Part shown: positions 43,368-52,493 of the stretch, piece by piece
Layout: every line of letters starts with the position of its first letter
Position numbering within the stretch: the stretch's first letter is position 1
Assembly: GCA_022508305.1 (NCBI GenBank)
Contig: JAFLVM010000002.1
Location: 155,729 to 219,728 of the forward strand
From: Clostridiales bacterium
Lineage (GTDB): Bacteria > Bacillota > Clostridia > Christensenellales > CAG-314
Direction of reading: 5' to 3'
Length of the DNA: 64,000 nt
Made by a program: the position numbers and the translations under genes
The notes under the pieces: model-generated
Told to the model about the DNA's origin: nothing
Database searches by the model: none
What the model saw: the letters and a program-made list of their open reading frames with translations, nothing else

Positions 43368-44402
43368 ATGAAATCATTATCGGTCACACTCATTGTAAAG
43401 AACGAACAGGACAATCTTTCCCGTTTACTGCCCATGCTGAATTTTGCCGACGAGATTGTAGTAGTGGACACAGGCTCCACTGACAACACCGTAGAGGTTG
43501 CTAAAAAATACACCGACAGCGTGTACGGTTTTACTTGGCAAAACGACTTTTCCAAGGCGAGGAACTACGCTATTAGCAAGGCTAATTGCGAATACATTAT
43601 GTGGTTAGATGCCGACGACGTTTTGCCGCCACACACGCAAAAAATGCTAATGGGGTGGAAAAACTCGCAAGATAACGTCAGCGTGTACTTTATGAAGTAT
43701 CGAATGGAGGGCGAATTTCCTTTTTGGTTTTGGCGTGAGCGAATAGTCAGGCGTACAAGTAAATGTCGCTTCAAGGGTTTTATACACGAAGCCATTACAC
43801 CCTTTGGTGTGATAAAGTATTTGGACTGTGAGGTAGTTCACAAACCCTCCGCTTCGCATGAACAGCGCAATTTGCTTATTTACCAAAACGCTATTGCTGA
43901 GGGGCGGCGTTTTACTTTGCGCGACAAATTTTACTACGCGCGCACGCTAATTGAATGCGGTCAAATGGAAAAAGCGTTGCCTTTGTTGAAAACTTTTGCA
44001 TCCAACCGTAGAGCATACGTAGTAGATAGGGTGGACGCGTACAAGCTGCTTGCAAACTTCGCTTTGTCGCAAGGTGACGTTGACGGCGCGCTGAAGTACC
44101 TTTCCAAAAGCGTACGACTCTTGCCGCCAAGCGGTGAAACGTGCTGTATTTTCGGTAATTGCTATTTCCAAATGCGTAATTACAAACACGCCGCGCAGTG
44201 GTACGGCTACGCGTTGGATGCCACCTCGCAAATGGGCTTTATCAACGAATATTACGTAAAATTCCTACCCCATGTTCAGCTTTCGGTATGCTTGTGGCGT
44301 CTCGGCGACAGGCAGTCCGCTTTGTGTCACCACGAGGCTGCCAAAGCAGTCGCGCCAAATCACCCGACCATTCGCGCAAACGACAGGTGGTTTCGTTCAT
44401 AG
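43368..44402 (+). CDS. Family 2 glycosyltransferase with TPR tail
   Basis: A 344-residue protein. Residues 1-200 are GT-A glycosyltransferase, with VTLIVKNEQDNLSRLL, VVVDTGSTDNTVEVA and the DXD site MWLDADDVLPP. Residues 205-340 form TPR-like helical repeats (ARTLIECGQMEKALPLL, ALSQGDVDGALKYLSKSV, YFQMRNYKHAAQWYGYAL). Such GT2-TPR proteins add sugars to proteins or surface glycans; no target is apparent. No ribosome-binding site precedes the ATG; a TATTTT seven bases upstream hints at a leaderless transcript, but without a good -35. Two motif copies, at 43648 (variant) and 44267, lie within it. Confidence 0.88.
   Translation: MKSLSVTLIVKNEQDNLSRLLPMLNFADEIVVVDTGSTDNTVEVAKKYTDSVYGFTWQNDFSKARNYAISKANCEYIMWLDADDVLPPHTQKMLMGWKNSQDNVSVYFMKYRMEGEFPFWFWRERIVRRTSKCRFKGFIHEAITPFGVIKYLDCEVVHKPSASHEQRNLLIYQNAIAEGRRFTLRDKFYYARTLIECGQMEKALPLLKTFASNRRAYVVDRVDAYKLLANFALSQGDVDGALKYLSKSVRLLPPSGETCCIFGNCYFQMRNYKHAAQWYGYALDATSQMGFINEYYVKFLPHVQLSVCLWRLGDRQSALCHHEAAKAVAPNHPTIRANDRWFRS
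44267..44275 (-). repeat. AYATGGGGT motif copy in the GT2 gene
   Basis: ACCCCATGT core preceded by AAAATTCCT; read as L-P-H-V. Confidence 0.6.
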
Positions 44403-44473
44403 ATCGTCCTAGCGTATAGTTTTATTTTATAGTATCATAAATCAATACTATTTTTTTATATTATCAATACTGC

Positions 44474-44502
44474 TTGACACGCTTGACTTAAAAAACTATA
44501 AT
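44474..44502 (+). promoter_or_regulatory. Consensus promoter of the pgk operon
   Basis: Perfect TTGACA, 17 bases, perfect TATAAT, with a second TTGACT nine bases downstream. Confidence 0.85.
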
Positions 44503-44562
44503 TGTATAGGACGAAATTGCGGTTTTGTAATTCCATCCAATTTCAGTTCAAGGAGTAATGAA

Positions 44563-45879
44563 ATGAACAAGAAAAGTATAAAGGACGTAAACGTAAAAGG
44601 TAAAAGGTGTTTGGTACGCGTAGATCTCAACGTACCCATGAAAGACGGTGTCATCACAGACGAGAACCGTATCAATGGCGCTTTGCCAACAATCAAGTAT
44701 CTTATGGATCACGGCGCAAAGGTTATTCTCTGCTCACACCTTGGCAAGCCCCACAACATATTTACGCCTAACTTCAAACTCAACAAAAAGGAAAAGGCAG
44801 CGCTTGAGGCACTTCCCGAAGAACAACGCGAAGCAGCCAAAGCCGAATTCATTGAAAAGGCAATTAAAGGCGACGCAAAGAAATTCAGCCTCAAACCCGT
44901 AGCAGACAGACTCAACGAGCTACTTAAAGGTAAAGTTACGTTCGCTACGGACATCGTAGGCGAGGACGCGCAAGCTAAGGTTGCGGCTTTGAAGAAAGGT
45001 CACGTGCTCCTGCTTGAAAACACCCGTTTTGACGCAGGCGAAGAAGCTCGCGACGAGGAATTTTGCAGAAAGCTTGCAAGCTTTGCCGACATCTACGTTA
45101 ACGACGCATTTGGTACAGCTCACCGCTCACACGCAAGCACGGCAGCAATAGTTGAGTACGGATTTGTAAAAGACGCCGTTTGCGGTTTCCTCATTGAAAA
45201 GGAACTTTCCGTCATGGCAGAGGCGCTCGAACACCCTGTTCGCCCCTTCGTTGCAATTTTGGGCGGCGCAAAGGTCAGCGACAAGCTCAACGTTATCAGC
45301 AACCTGCTTGACAAGTGCGATTTGCTGATTATCGGCGGCGGAATGGCGTACACCTTCCTTAAGGCGCAAGGCTACGAAATAGGCAAATCTCTTTTGGACG
45401 AAGAAAAGCTTGACTATTGCCGCGAAATGATTGCAAAGGCAGAGTCTCAAGGTAAGCAAATTCTTCTACCTGTCGATGCAGTTACCATTGCGGAATTCCC
45501 CAATCCTATTGATGCGCCCGTTGAAACGTTGGTGGTTGACGTAGCAAACATTCCCGCTGATCGCGAAGGCGCAGACATCGGACCCAAGAGTCGCGCGTTG
45601 TTTGCAGACGTAATCAAGCAAGCCAAGACGGTAGTTTGGAACGGACCCATGGGCGTATTCGAGAACCCGACGCTCGCCGAGGGCACCAACGCAGTAGCGA
45701 AAGCAATGGCTGAGAGCAATGCAATCACCATTATCGGCGGTGGCGACAGCGCGGCAGCAGTAGCGCAACTGGGCTACGCAGACAAAATGAGCCACGTCAG
45801 CACCGGCGGCGGAGCAAGTCTGGAACTGTTCGAGGGCAAAGTACTTCCCGGTATCGCTTGCCTCAACGAAAAAGAGTAA
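44563..45879 (+). CDS. pgk: Phosphoglycerate kinase
   Basis: A 438-residue glycolytic enzyme making ATP from 1,3-bisphosphoglycerate. The N-terminal [20 protein letters not shown] and [13 protein letters not shown] bind substrate, and the C-terminal [15 protein letters not shown] and [16 protein letters not shown] bind nucleotide. It is about 40 residues longer than usual because of a Lys/Glu/Ala-rich insertion (residues about 68-105, containing [19 protein letters not shown]) between SHLGKP and [16 protein letters not shown] precedes the ATG. First gene of pgk-tpiA-gpmI. Confidence 0.97.
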   Translation: MNKKSIKDVNVKGKRCLVRVDLNVPMKDGVITDENRINGALPTIKYLMDHGAKVILCSHLGKPHNIFTPNFKLNKKEKAALEALPEEQREAAKAEFIEKAIKGDAKKFSLKPVADRLNELLKGKVTFATDIVGEDAQAKVAALKKGHVLLLENTRFDAGEEARDEEFCRKLASFADIYVNDAFGTAHRSHASTAAIVEYGFVKDAVCGFLIEKELSVMAEALEHPVRPFVAILGGAKVSDKLNVISNLLDKCDLLIIGGGMAYTFLKAQGYEIGKSLLDEEKLDYCREMIAKAESQGKQILLPVDAVTIAEFPNPIDAPVETLVVDVANIPADREGADIGPKSRALFADVIKQAKTVVWNGPMGVFENPTLAEGTNAVAKAMAESNAITIIGGGDSAAAVAQLGYADKMSHVSTGGGASLELFEGKVLPGIACLNEKE

Positions 45880-45960
45880 AATCCACTAAACCTACAAAAC
45901 GGCGTACGTATGTATGCCGTTTGACACGTAAAACGGTAACATTACAAAAAGGAATTAAAT

Positions 45961-46713
45961 ATGAAAAACAAAATTATTGCAGGCAACTGGAAAATGAACA
46001 AAAACCGTCAAGAGGCGGAGCAACTTATCAACGAGCTTATTCCACTCGTAGCAGATACTAAAAACACCGTGATTATTTGCGTGCCCTTTACCGATTTGTG
46101 CAAGGCAGTCAAGTTGACGAAAGGTACCAACGTTCACGTTGGCGCGCAAAACTGCCACTGGAAGGAGAGCGGCGCATTCACAGGCGAAATTGCTCCCTCG
46201 ATGCTTACGGAAATGGGCGTAGAGTACGTCGTCATTGGACACAGTGAACGCCGCACCTACTTTGGCGAAACGGACGCAACCGTTCTTTTGCGTACGAAAG
46301 CAGCGCTTGCCGCAGGACTAAAGCCCATCGTTTGTATTGGCGAAACGTTGGACGAACGTAACAGCGGTAACATGGAAAACGTTCTTCGCCGTCAAGTAGT
46401 CGAAGGCTTCAAGGACGTAACGGCTGAAGAGCTCAAAAACGTAGTTGTTGCCTACGAGCCTGTTTGGGCAATCGGTACAGGCGTTACCGCTACCGACGAA
46501 CAGGCAAACGACGCTATCAAATTTGTTCGCAGCGTATTTGCGGAAAAGTACGGTAAAGCAACAGCCGACAAACTGTACATTCAGTACGGCGGCAGCATGA
46601 ACGATGCAAATGCAAAAGGACTGCTTGCAATGTCCGACATCGACGGCGGACTTATCGGCGGCGCAAGTCTGGTTGCCACGAAGTTTGCCGCTATTGTGAG
46701 CGCTCACAAATAA
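45961..46713 (+). CDS. tpiA: Triosephosphate isomerase
   Basis: A 250-residue glycolytic enzyme. GNWKMNK near the N-terminus includes the catalytic Lys, VIGHSERR the His, AYEPVWAIGTG the Glu, and YGGSMNDAN and GGLIGGASL the phosphate loop. AAAGGA lies close before the ATG. Second gene of the pgk operon. Confidence 0.97.
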   Translation: MKNKIIAGNWKMNKNRQEAEQLINELIPLVADTKNTVIICVPFTDLCKAVKLTKGTNVHVGAQNCHWKESGAFTGEIAPSMLTEMGVEYVVIGHSERRTYFGETDATVLLRTKAALAAGLKPIVCIGETLDERNSGNMENVLRRQVVEGFKDVTAEELKNVVVAYEPVWAIGTGVTATDEQANDAIKFVRSVFAEKYGKATADKLYIQYGGSMNDANAKGLLAMSDIDGGLIGGASLVATKFAAIVSAHK

Positions 46714-46716
46714 TTT

Positions 46717-46748
46717 AGTAAAAATTGCACATGGGGTGGGAAAATACG
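46717..46748 (+). repeat. AYATGGGGT motif copy, intergenic between tpiA and gpmI
   Basis: ACATGGGGT core at 46729-46737 with AGTAAAAATTGC before and GGGAAAATAC after, inside an operon. Confidence 0.75.
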
Positions 46749-46766
46749 CCCCAAACAAGGTGAAAT

Positions 46767-48317
46767 ATGATCAACAAAAAAATAACTGCGCTAATAATTA
46801 TGGACGGCTACGGCTTGTCTAAGCAAGAAAAAGGCAACGCCATAGGAGTAGAGTGTTCGCCCTACGTAAATTACCTCATGAACAATTTTCCAACCACAAC
46901 ACTGAATGCAAGCGGTCTTGCGGTTGGATTACCCGATGGACAGATGGGCAACAGCGAAGTCGGACACCTCAACATAGGCGCAGGCAGAGTTATCTATCAA
47001 GAACTTACTCGCATTACCAAATCTATTGAAGACGGCGACTTCTTTACTAATCCCGCCTTCTTGTCCGCAATCGAGGCGGTTAAAAAGAGCGGCGGCAAGC
47101 TGCATTTGATGGGTCTGACTTCCGACGGTGGCGTTCACTCTCATCTCAAACACCTGTTTGCACTAATTGAACTTGCCAAGCGCGAACATCTTGACAACGT
47201 TTACGTTCACTGCTACATGGACGGACGTGACGTATCGCCCACAAGCGGCGCAGGGTATGTTAAGCAACTGCAAGCGAAGATGGACGAACTTGGTTTCGGT
47301 AAAATTGCAACTGTGTGTGGACGCTACTACGCAATGGACCGCGACAACCGCTGGGACAGAGTAGAGCAAGCTTATGACATGCTTCTCGGCAAGTCCGAGC
47401 ACACGGCAACTGACGCTGTACAGGCGCTGCTTGACAGCTACGACAACGGCGTAACGGACGAATTCGTGCTGCCCACAGTGATATTGGAAAACGGAAAGCC
47501 TGTTGCAACGATAGAAAACGGTGACGCAGTGATTTTCTTCAACTTCCGTCCCGACCGCGCTCGAGAGATGACCCGCGCATTTACTCAAGAAGGATTTGAA
47601 GGCTTCAATTTGCACGGCAAGGCGCGCAAGGTTCACTGGGTTTGCATGACGCAGTACGACGAAAAGTTTACAGGAGTAGACATTGCCTATCGCCCCGAAA
47701 CCTACGCAAACACGTTGGGCGAGTATCTGTCCAAACTTGGTAAAACGCAGCTTAGGATTGCCGAAACGGAGAAATACGCGCACGTAACCTTCTTCTTCAA
47801 CGGTGGCGTTGAAGCCCCCAATCCCGACGAAAGCCGCATACTCGTTGCTTCACCCAAGGTTGCAACGTACGACCTGCAACCTGAAATGAGCGCCGAAGAG
47901 GTGTGCTCACGCGCCATTGCGGAAATCGAAAAGGGTAAGTACGACGTAATGATACTTAACTACGCCAACTGCGACATGGTAGGACACACGGGCGTAATCG
48001 ACGCGACTGTCAAGGCGGTAGCAACGGTGGACGAGTGCGTGAGACGTGTTGTCGAGTGTATTTTGGTCAACGGCGGCAGAGTTTTCGTCACGGCAGACCA
48101 CGGCAATGCCGAAAAAATGCTGGACGAAAATGGCAAACCTTTCACCGCTCACACAACCAACAAAGTGCCCTTTATTGCGGTGGACGCACAGCTTCGCGGC
48201 AAGGTGACTTTAATGGAAGGCGCGCTTTGCGACATTGCTCCCACAATGCTGTACTCAATGGGATTACCCATTCCTCCCGAGATGACAGGCAAAGTTCTCA
48301 TCAAGGAAAAGGAATAA
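46767..48317 (+). CDS. gpmI: 2,3-bisphosphoglycerate-independent phosphoglycerate mutase
   Basis: A 516-residue Mn-dependent mutase of the alkaline phosphatase superfamily. The phosphoserine is S63 in QMGNSEVGHLNIG; metal ligands appear in IIMDGYGL, NYANCDMVGHTG and VTADHGNAEKM. HSHLKHLFALIELAK and YMDGRDVSPTSG are typical of the transferase domain. AAGGTG lies seven bases before the ATG. Third gene of the pgk operon; eno is not present here. Confidence 0.96.
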   Translation: MINKKITALIIMDGYGLSKQEKGNAIGVECSPYVNYLMNNFPTTTLNASGLAVGLPDGQMGNSEVGHLNIGAGRVIYQELTRITKSIEDGDFFTNPAFLSAIEAVKKSGGKLHLMGLTSDGGVHSHLKHLFALIELAKREHLDNVYVHCYMDGRDVSPTSGAGYVKQLQAKMDELGFGKIATVCGRYYAMDRDNRWDRVEQAYDMLLGKSEHTATDAVQALLDSYDNGVTDEFVLPTVILENGKPVATIENGDAVIFFNFRPDRAREMTRAFTQEGFEGFNLHGKARKVHWVCMTQYDEKFTGVDIAYRPETYANTLGEYLSKLGKTQLRIAETEKYAHVTFFFNGGVEAPNPDESRILVASPKVATYDLQPEMSAEEVCSRAIAEIEKGKYDVMILNYANCDMVGHTGVIDATVKAVATVDECVRRVVECILVNGGRVFVTADHGNAEKMLDENGKPFTAHTTNKVPFIAVDAQLRGKVTLMEGALCDIAPTMLYSMGLPIPPEMTGKVLIKEKE

Positions 48318-48363
48318 ATTGGACTTTTGAACGGTTTTTATTCCGTTTTCTATCTAAAAAAAG

Positions 48364-48392
48364 TTGCAAAAATAGTTTTGCTATGTTATACT
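48364..48392 (+). promoter_or_regulatory. Promoter of secG
   Basis: TTGCAA, 17 bases, TATACT. Confidence 0.7.
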
Positions 48393-48411
48393 ACATTAGC
48401 GTAATATGTCG

Positions 48412-48432
48412 ATAGGACAGGTTATGTCCTAT
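48412..48432 (+). promoter_or_regulatory. Hairpin in the secG leader
   Basis: Perfect 8-pair stem ATAGGACA/TGTCCTAT with a 5-base loop, between promoter and ribosome-binding site and without a T run. Could stabilise the mRNA or bind a regulator. Confidence 0.5.
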
Positions 48433-48455
48433 GACTTTGGACGGAGGTCTACAAA

Positions 48456-48767
48456 GTGTTAAGCATTTTATCATTTTTTGCTGTTGATGCAGCATCAGTT
48501 GTCGCCGGAGTAAGAATAGCTCTTGCAGCTCTTGCATTGATTTGCACGGGATTTATCATTTTCATAGTTATGAAGCAGTCGGGCAACTCCGACGGTACGG
48601 AAGCGTTTACCGGTTCTTCCAACAAGTCGGACGAGTCGGAAACCTATTATGGCAAGAATGCCGGCTCTCGCAAAGAAGCTCGTCTGAAGCTTTTAACGTA
48701 CGTTGCGGCAGGCGTACTTGCGGTATGTTGCATAGTCATGATTATTTTGCAAGCAGTTATCAAGTAA
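48456..48767 (+). CDS. secG: Preprotein translocase subunit SecG
   Basis: A 103-residue membrane protein of the Sec channel. Two hydrophobic segments (about 10-40 and 78-100) flank a soluble loop with GTEAFTGSSNK and ETYYGKNAGSRKEARLKLLT, the clostridial SecG pattern; the loop is a little longer than in E. coli. The start is GTG, with GGAGGT seven bases upstream. It is followed by a terminator, then rnr and smpB, the widespread secG-rnr-smpB order. Confidence 0.92.
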   Translation: MLSILSFFAVDAASVVAGVRIALAALALICTGFIIFIVMKQSGNSDGTEAFTGSSNKSDESETYYGKNAGSRKEARLKLLTYVAAGVLAVCCIVMIILQAVIK

Positions 48768-48784
48768 TCTCACGAAATCAACGA

Positions 48785-48813
48785 AGGGCGACTGATTAAG
48801 TCGCCCTATTTTT
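48785..48813 (+). terminator. Terminator of secG
   Basis: Stem AGGGCGAC/GTCGCCCT then TATTTTT. Confidence 0.85.
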
Positions 48814-48847
48814 ATGTAAAAAGTGCCTAATTACAAATACTACAAAT

Positions 48848-50941
48848 ATGACTACATTCAAGGAAAAACTACTACAAGTAATCAAAAATATAGATTCCGA
48901 GTACTTTACCGCCAAGCAGTTGTACGGCATAATGCAAACCCATTCAACTGCGGAACGTAAGGCGATTTGCGATGCGCTAAAGGAACTGGAAGAGAACTGC
49001 CAAATAGTGCAGGATGCGAAAAACCGTCGTTACCGTTTGGTGAAGGAGGGTGATTACGGAACAGCGGAGTTTCAGGGAAATGCCCGCGGCTTCGGCTTTC
49101 TCATTCGTGAAGAGGGCGAGGATTTGTTCGTACCCGCATCCAAAACCCACGGCGCCTTCCACAAGGACACTGTACTGTACCGCAAGACGGGAGGCTCGGC
49201 GGACGAGGCGGAAGTTGTCAAAATCATCTCTCGCGGAATGACCCACGTCGTAGGCACCTACGACAAATCCAACAACGCGCGTTTCGTAATACCCGACGAC
49301 AAACGGTTTGTCAGCGACGTGTACGTACAGCCCAAAATGGACATGGGGGCGAAAAACGGACAAAAAGTTGTCGTTCACATCACCGTTTACCCCGAGGACA
49401 ACCGTAACTGTCCCGAGGGTGAAATCGTGGAAATACTTGGCTTCCCCAACGAGAAAAACGTTGATATGATGGCTGTAGCGCGCAGCTTCGGACTGAGTCA
49501 AAGTTTCCCTCACGCCTGTCAAAAACGCGCAGAGGCAATACCTCAGACATTGAATGAGCATGACCTAAACGGTAGGCGCGATTTGCGCGGTAGAAAAATC
49601 TTTACGATAGACGGAGCCGACGCCAAAGACTTGGACGACGCTGTGTCAATTGCCCGTAACGGCGACGGTACGTTTACTCTGGGCGTGCACATTGCCGACG
49701 TGTCCAACTACGTCAAGCCGAACGACGACGTTGATAAAGAGGCGTTCAATCGCGGCACAAGCGTGTATCTACCCGAAACGGTCTTTCCCATGCTTCCGCG
49801 CGAGCTGTCTAACGGCATTTGCTCGCTGTTTGAAAAGGTGGACAGGCTCACCCTGTCTTGCGAAATGACGGTAAACAAACAGGGCAAGGTGGTGGACTAC
49901 GACGTTTTCACTTCAGTAATCAACAGCTGTCACCGCCTAACCTACGACGAGGTACAGGCAATTTTTGACGGTGACGGCGAAATTGCCGCAAAATACAGCG
50001 ATATTCTTGACGACCTGTTTGCAATGAAAGAGCTTGCGGAAATTTTGCAAAAGAAACGTAACAAGCGTGGTAACATAGAATTTGCGAGTAAGGAAGTCAC
50101 ATTCGTTCACGACAGCAAGGGCAACGTGGTGGACGTAAAGCTTATGGAAAACACCTTTTCTCACCAGCTGATTGAGGAGTTTATGATACTCGCCAACGAA
50201 ACGGTTGCCGAGTACGCAGAAACGTGCTACTACCCATTTGTGTACCGAGTTCACGCCAAACCCGACGAGGCAAAGCTGTCCGTACTGCTTGCGCTCATGC
50301 GCGGTTTGGGCATAAACGTCAAGCGAACGCAAGAGATACACAATTCGGTGTTGCAGGACGCGCTCATGCAGGCAAAACTCACCCCATATTTCAATTTGGT
50401 CAACGACGTGATGCTTAGAACCATGCAAAAAGCAAAGTACAGCGACGTTAACAGCGGACACTTTGGCTTGGCGAGCAGGTGCTATTGCCATTTCACTTCG
50501 CCCATACGCCGTTACGCCGATTTGGTGGTGCACCGCGTGTTGAAAACTGCATTAAGCGGCAAAATGACAGACAAAGCACTCGCCGCTTACACGGACATGG
50601 CGTACGACGCGGCACAACAGGCAAGCCTCCGCGAAAAGATTGCCGACGAGGCGGAACGCAAAGCCGACGACGTTAAGAAGTGCGCCTACGCCGAGCGCGT
50701 TATCGGACAGACTTTCGATGCGCTCATTTCAGGAGTAACGGAACGAGGCATTTATGCCGAGTTGAGTAACACAGTCGAGGGATTTATACCTATAGAGTGT
50801 TTGGGCGCGCGCCTCACCTACAACCCGCAGCAATTTTGTTTGTACAATGACGCCGTCAAGTACTCGCTTGGCGATGCAATTACGGTACAAATCGTATCCG
50901 TAAATAAGCAGGCATGCAAAATCGAAATGGCTCGCAAATAG
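48848..50941 (+). CDS. rnr: Ribonuclease R
   Basis: A 697-residue 3'-5' exoribonuclease of the RNB family. A winged-helix-like N-terminus (about 1-65) is followed by two cold-shock domains (about 65-215), the RNB catalytic domain (TIDGADAKDLDDAVS, metal ligands; GNIEFASKEV; HFTSPIRRYADLVVHR) and a C-terminal S1 domain (FDALISGVTERGIYAEL). It lacks the long basic tail of some homologues. No ribosome-binding site is seen before the ATG, and an AATACT lies six bases upstream. With SmpB it takes part in trans-translation quality control. Motif copy at 50381. Confidence 0.95.
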   Translation: MTTFKEKLLQVIKNIDSEYFTAKQLYGIMQTHSTAERKAICDALKELEENCQIVQDAKNRRYRLVKEGDYGTAEFQGNARGFGFLIREEGEDLFVPASKTHGAFHKDTVLYRKTGGSADEAEVVKIISRGMTHVVGTYDKSNNARFVIPDDKRFVSDVYVQPKMDMGAKNGQKVVVHITVYPEDNRNCPEGEIVEILGFPNEKNVDMMAVARSFGLSQSFPHACQKRAEAIPQTLNEHDLNGRRDLRGRKIFTIDGADAKDLDDAVSIARNGDGTFTLGVHIADVSNYVKPNDDVDKEAFNRGTSVYLPETVFPMLPRELSNGICSLFEKVDRLTLSCEMTVNKQGKVVDYDVFTSVINSCHRLTYDEVQAIFDGDGEIAAKYSDILDDLFAMKELAEILQKKRNKRGNIEFASKEVTFVHDSKGNVVDVKLMENTFSHQLIEEFMILANETVAEYAETCYYPFVYRVHAKPDEAKLSVLLALMRGLGINVKRTQEIHNSVLQDALMQAKLTPYFNLVNDVMLRTMQKAKYSDVNSGHFGLASRCYCHFTSPIRRYADLVVHRVLKTALSGKMTDKALAAYTDMAYDAAQQASLREKIADEAERKADDVKKCAYAERVIGQTFDALISGVTERGIYAELSNTVEGFIPIECLGARLTYNPQQFCLYNDAVKYSLGDAITVQIVSVNKQACKIEMARK
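50381..50389 (-). repeat. AYATGGGGT motif copy in rnr
   Basis: ACCCCATAT core preceded by GGCAAAACTC and followed by TTCAATTTGG; read as T-P-Y. A near-copy with one mismatch lies at 49341. Confidence 0.5.
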
Positions 50942-51064
50942 AGCCTAAGAAAAAGCATTTTTTTTCTGCTCCGTTTACCTAAAGTTTACATTAATTAGAT
51001 AATATGTAAAACACTTAGTAGTCGTAGTGTACATTTTTGCGACTTACAGAGGATGGTTTTACTA

Positions 51065-51487
51065 ATGTGGGATAAGCTTTTGCCCTGGATAGGCGGTATC
51101 TTTGCCGGTGTTGGGCTTATACTAATATTCGTTGACGTAATTTCCAGTATCAAAAGGCGTGACAGGACAAAAACCAACGTAGTAGGTTTGGTGCTTTTGT
51201 CAATTGCCGTCGTTGGCTACGTAATAACGGATCTCATATTGGTGGACAGCAGCTGGCCGCCCCTTGCATCGCTCATTTGGATTATACTGTTTTGGGTGTA
51301 CGTCATTTTGGACGCATGCATGACTATGGGCAAAATCAAAACACATCGCCGCGAAAAGAAGGCTGCGGCTACGCTTGCCAAGGAGGATGAAACGCATAAA
51401 AGCCCCGAAGACGAAAAATGGGAAGAAATAGTTGAAAACACAACGGGCAAGATTGATTCCGCTTTCACAGAGGAGCAAGAAAAGTAA
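51065..51487 (+). CDS. Small membrane protein, unknown
   Basis: A 140-residue protein with three hydrophobic segments (about 7-27, 42-60, 70-90) and a charged C-terminal tail rich in Glu and Lys. No known domain. An ATG 12 bases upstream is in frame, but GAGGA overlaps it directly; the ATG at 51065 has GAGGA about 11 bases upstream and is slightly preferred. It lies between rnr and smpB and starts a short run with smpB nine bases after its stop. Confidence 0.6.
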   Translation: MWDKLLPWIGGIFAGVGLILIFVDVISSIKRRDRTKTNVVGLVLLSIAVVGYVITDLILVDSSWPPLASLIWIILFWVYVILDACMTMGKIKTHRREKKAAATLAKEDETHKSPEDEKWEEIVENTTGKIDSAFTEEQEK

Positions 51488-51496
51488 ATTAACAGT

Positions 51497-51958
51497 ATGG
51501 ACACTAAAGTAATTTCCACAAACAAAAAGGCGTTTCACGACTACCACGTAGTGGAGTCGTTGGAATGTGGAATAAATCTCATCGGGTGCGAGGTCAAGTC
51601 TCTGAGAAAAGGCGAAGTCAACCTCGCCGATTCCTATTGCCGAATTGTGGACGGAAATTTGGTGCTCATCAACTGTCACATCAAGAATTACGACAAGGGC
51701 AGCTACTCCAACGTTGAAAGCCGTAGGGACCGTAGGTTACTTGCCAACAAGCGTGAAATAATGCGAATGCTTGGCAAAGTAAAGGAAAAGGGCTACTCAA
51801 TCGTGCCGCTAAAGCTGTATTTCAAGGACAGCCTTGTCAAATGCGAAGTGGCGCTTGTCAAGGGTAAGCGCGATTACGACAAGAAGGATGCGTTACTCAA
51901 GAAGGACGCCGAACGGGACATGCAACGTTCGCTCAAGGAATACGCTGAAAGAAAATAG
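51497..51958 (+). CDS. smpB: SsrA-binding protein SmpB
   Basis: A 153-residue tmRNA partner for ribosome rescue. NKKAFHDYHVVESLECGINLIGCEVKSLRKGEVNL and DRRLLANKREI are the OB-fold hallmarks, and the C-terminal basic tail KKDAERDMQRSLKEYAERK enters the ribosome. Only a weak ribosome-binding site precedes the ATG, so coupling with the upstream gene (nine bases away) is likely. No tmRNA gene follows in this window. Confidence 0.97.
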   Translation: MDTKVISTNKKAFHDYHVVESLECGINLIGCEVKSLRKGEVNLADSYCRIVDGNLVLINCHIKNYDKGSYSNVESRRDRRLLANKREIMRMLGKVKEKGYSIVPLKLYFKDSLVKCEVALVKGKRDYDKKDALLKKDAERDMQRSLKEYAERK

Positions 51959-52003
51959 CGCGAAAAATATTATATAATTAGTATAATTTTATTAGCAACA
52001 AAT

Positions 52004-52038
52004 AAAAAATGCAGTGAAATTTCGCTGCATTTTTTTTG
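52004..52038. terminator. Bidirectional terminator between smpB and the XRE gene
   Basis: Stem AAAATGCAG/CTGCATTTT with A and T runs on either side. Confidence 0.88.
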
Positions 52039-52043
52039 TAATT

Positions 52044-52256
52044 TTAATCAAACGAGAAAAGCTCGTTGGGCGTGATTTCAAACATTTTGCACAAAAACAC
52101 AATTTTGTCGTAGTCCAATTGAATCAAGCCCCTTTCGTAGTCGCTGTAGTCCGACTGGTACTTGTTCATCGCCTCCGCCACCTTTTGCTGGGTCAGCCCC
52201 TTGGCTTTGCGCGCCATTTTCAAGTTTTCACCCACCTTTTGCGCCACCGTCATCAT
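52044..52256 (-). CDS. XRE-family helix-turn-helix regulator
   Basis: A 70-residue DNA-binding protein, essentially one HTH_3 domain: VGENLKMARKAKGLTQQKVAEAMNKYQSDYSDYERGLIQLDYDKIVFLCKMF. The start at 52256 is chosen because GGAGGT stands eight bases upstream; the frame runs on for 56 more codons without similarity, into the region where the TetR promoter lies. Divergent from the TetR-ABC operon, but a connection is not shown. Confidence 0.85.
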   Translation of the reverse strand: MMTVAQKVGENLKMARKAKGLTQQKVAEAMNKYQSDYSDYERGLIQLDYDKIVFLCKMFEITPNELFSFD

Positions 52257-52388
52257 ATTTAGCACCTCCGTATGTAGTAGTAGGGTATCTATAACTAAGT
52301 TGCGCATTTTTTTAAATAGTATTACAAAAGACCACTGACAAATTCCTCTCACAATTTGTTCCAAACGTTTAAAATAACTAAAAATCGC

Positions 52389-52417
52389 TTGACATACCGT
52401 TTCTGCGAGCGTAAAAT
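52389..52417 (+). promoter_or_regulatory. Promoter of the TetR-ABC operon
   Basis: TTGACA, 17 bases, TAAAAT. The -10 overlaps the first operator palindrome by two bases. Confidence 0.75.
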
Positions 52418-52445
52418 AACACATGTTATCAATAACAACTGTTAT
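52416..52445. promoter_or_regulatory. Two tandem operator palindromes (probable TetR sites)
   Basis: Two 14-base palindromes of the form ATAACA-N2-TGTTAT (52416-52429 and 52432-52445), centres 16 bases apart, covering the end of the -10 and the transcription start. Confidence 0.7.
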
Positions 52446-52493
52446 TTATCGGCGTAATTCAGTAAAAATTGGATTATGCGCTAAGGAGTTAAA

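Noticed and set aside
51959-52043. tmRNA gene after smpB
   Set aside because: Only 85 bases before the next gene, with just a terminator; no tRNA-like ends.
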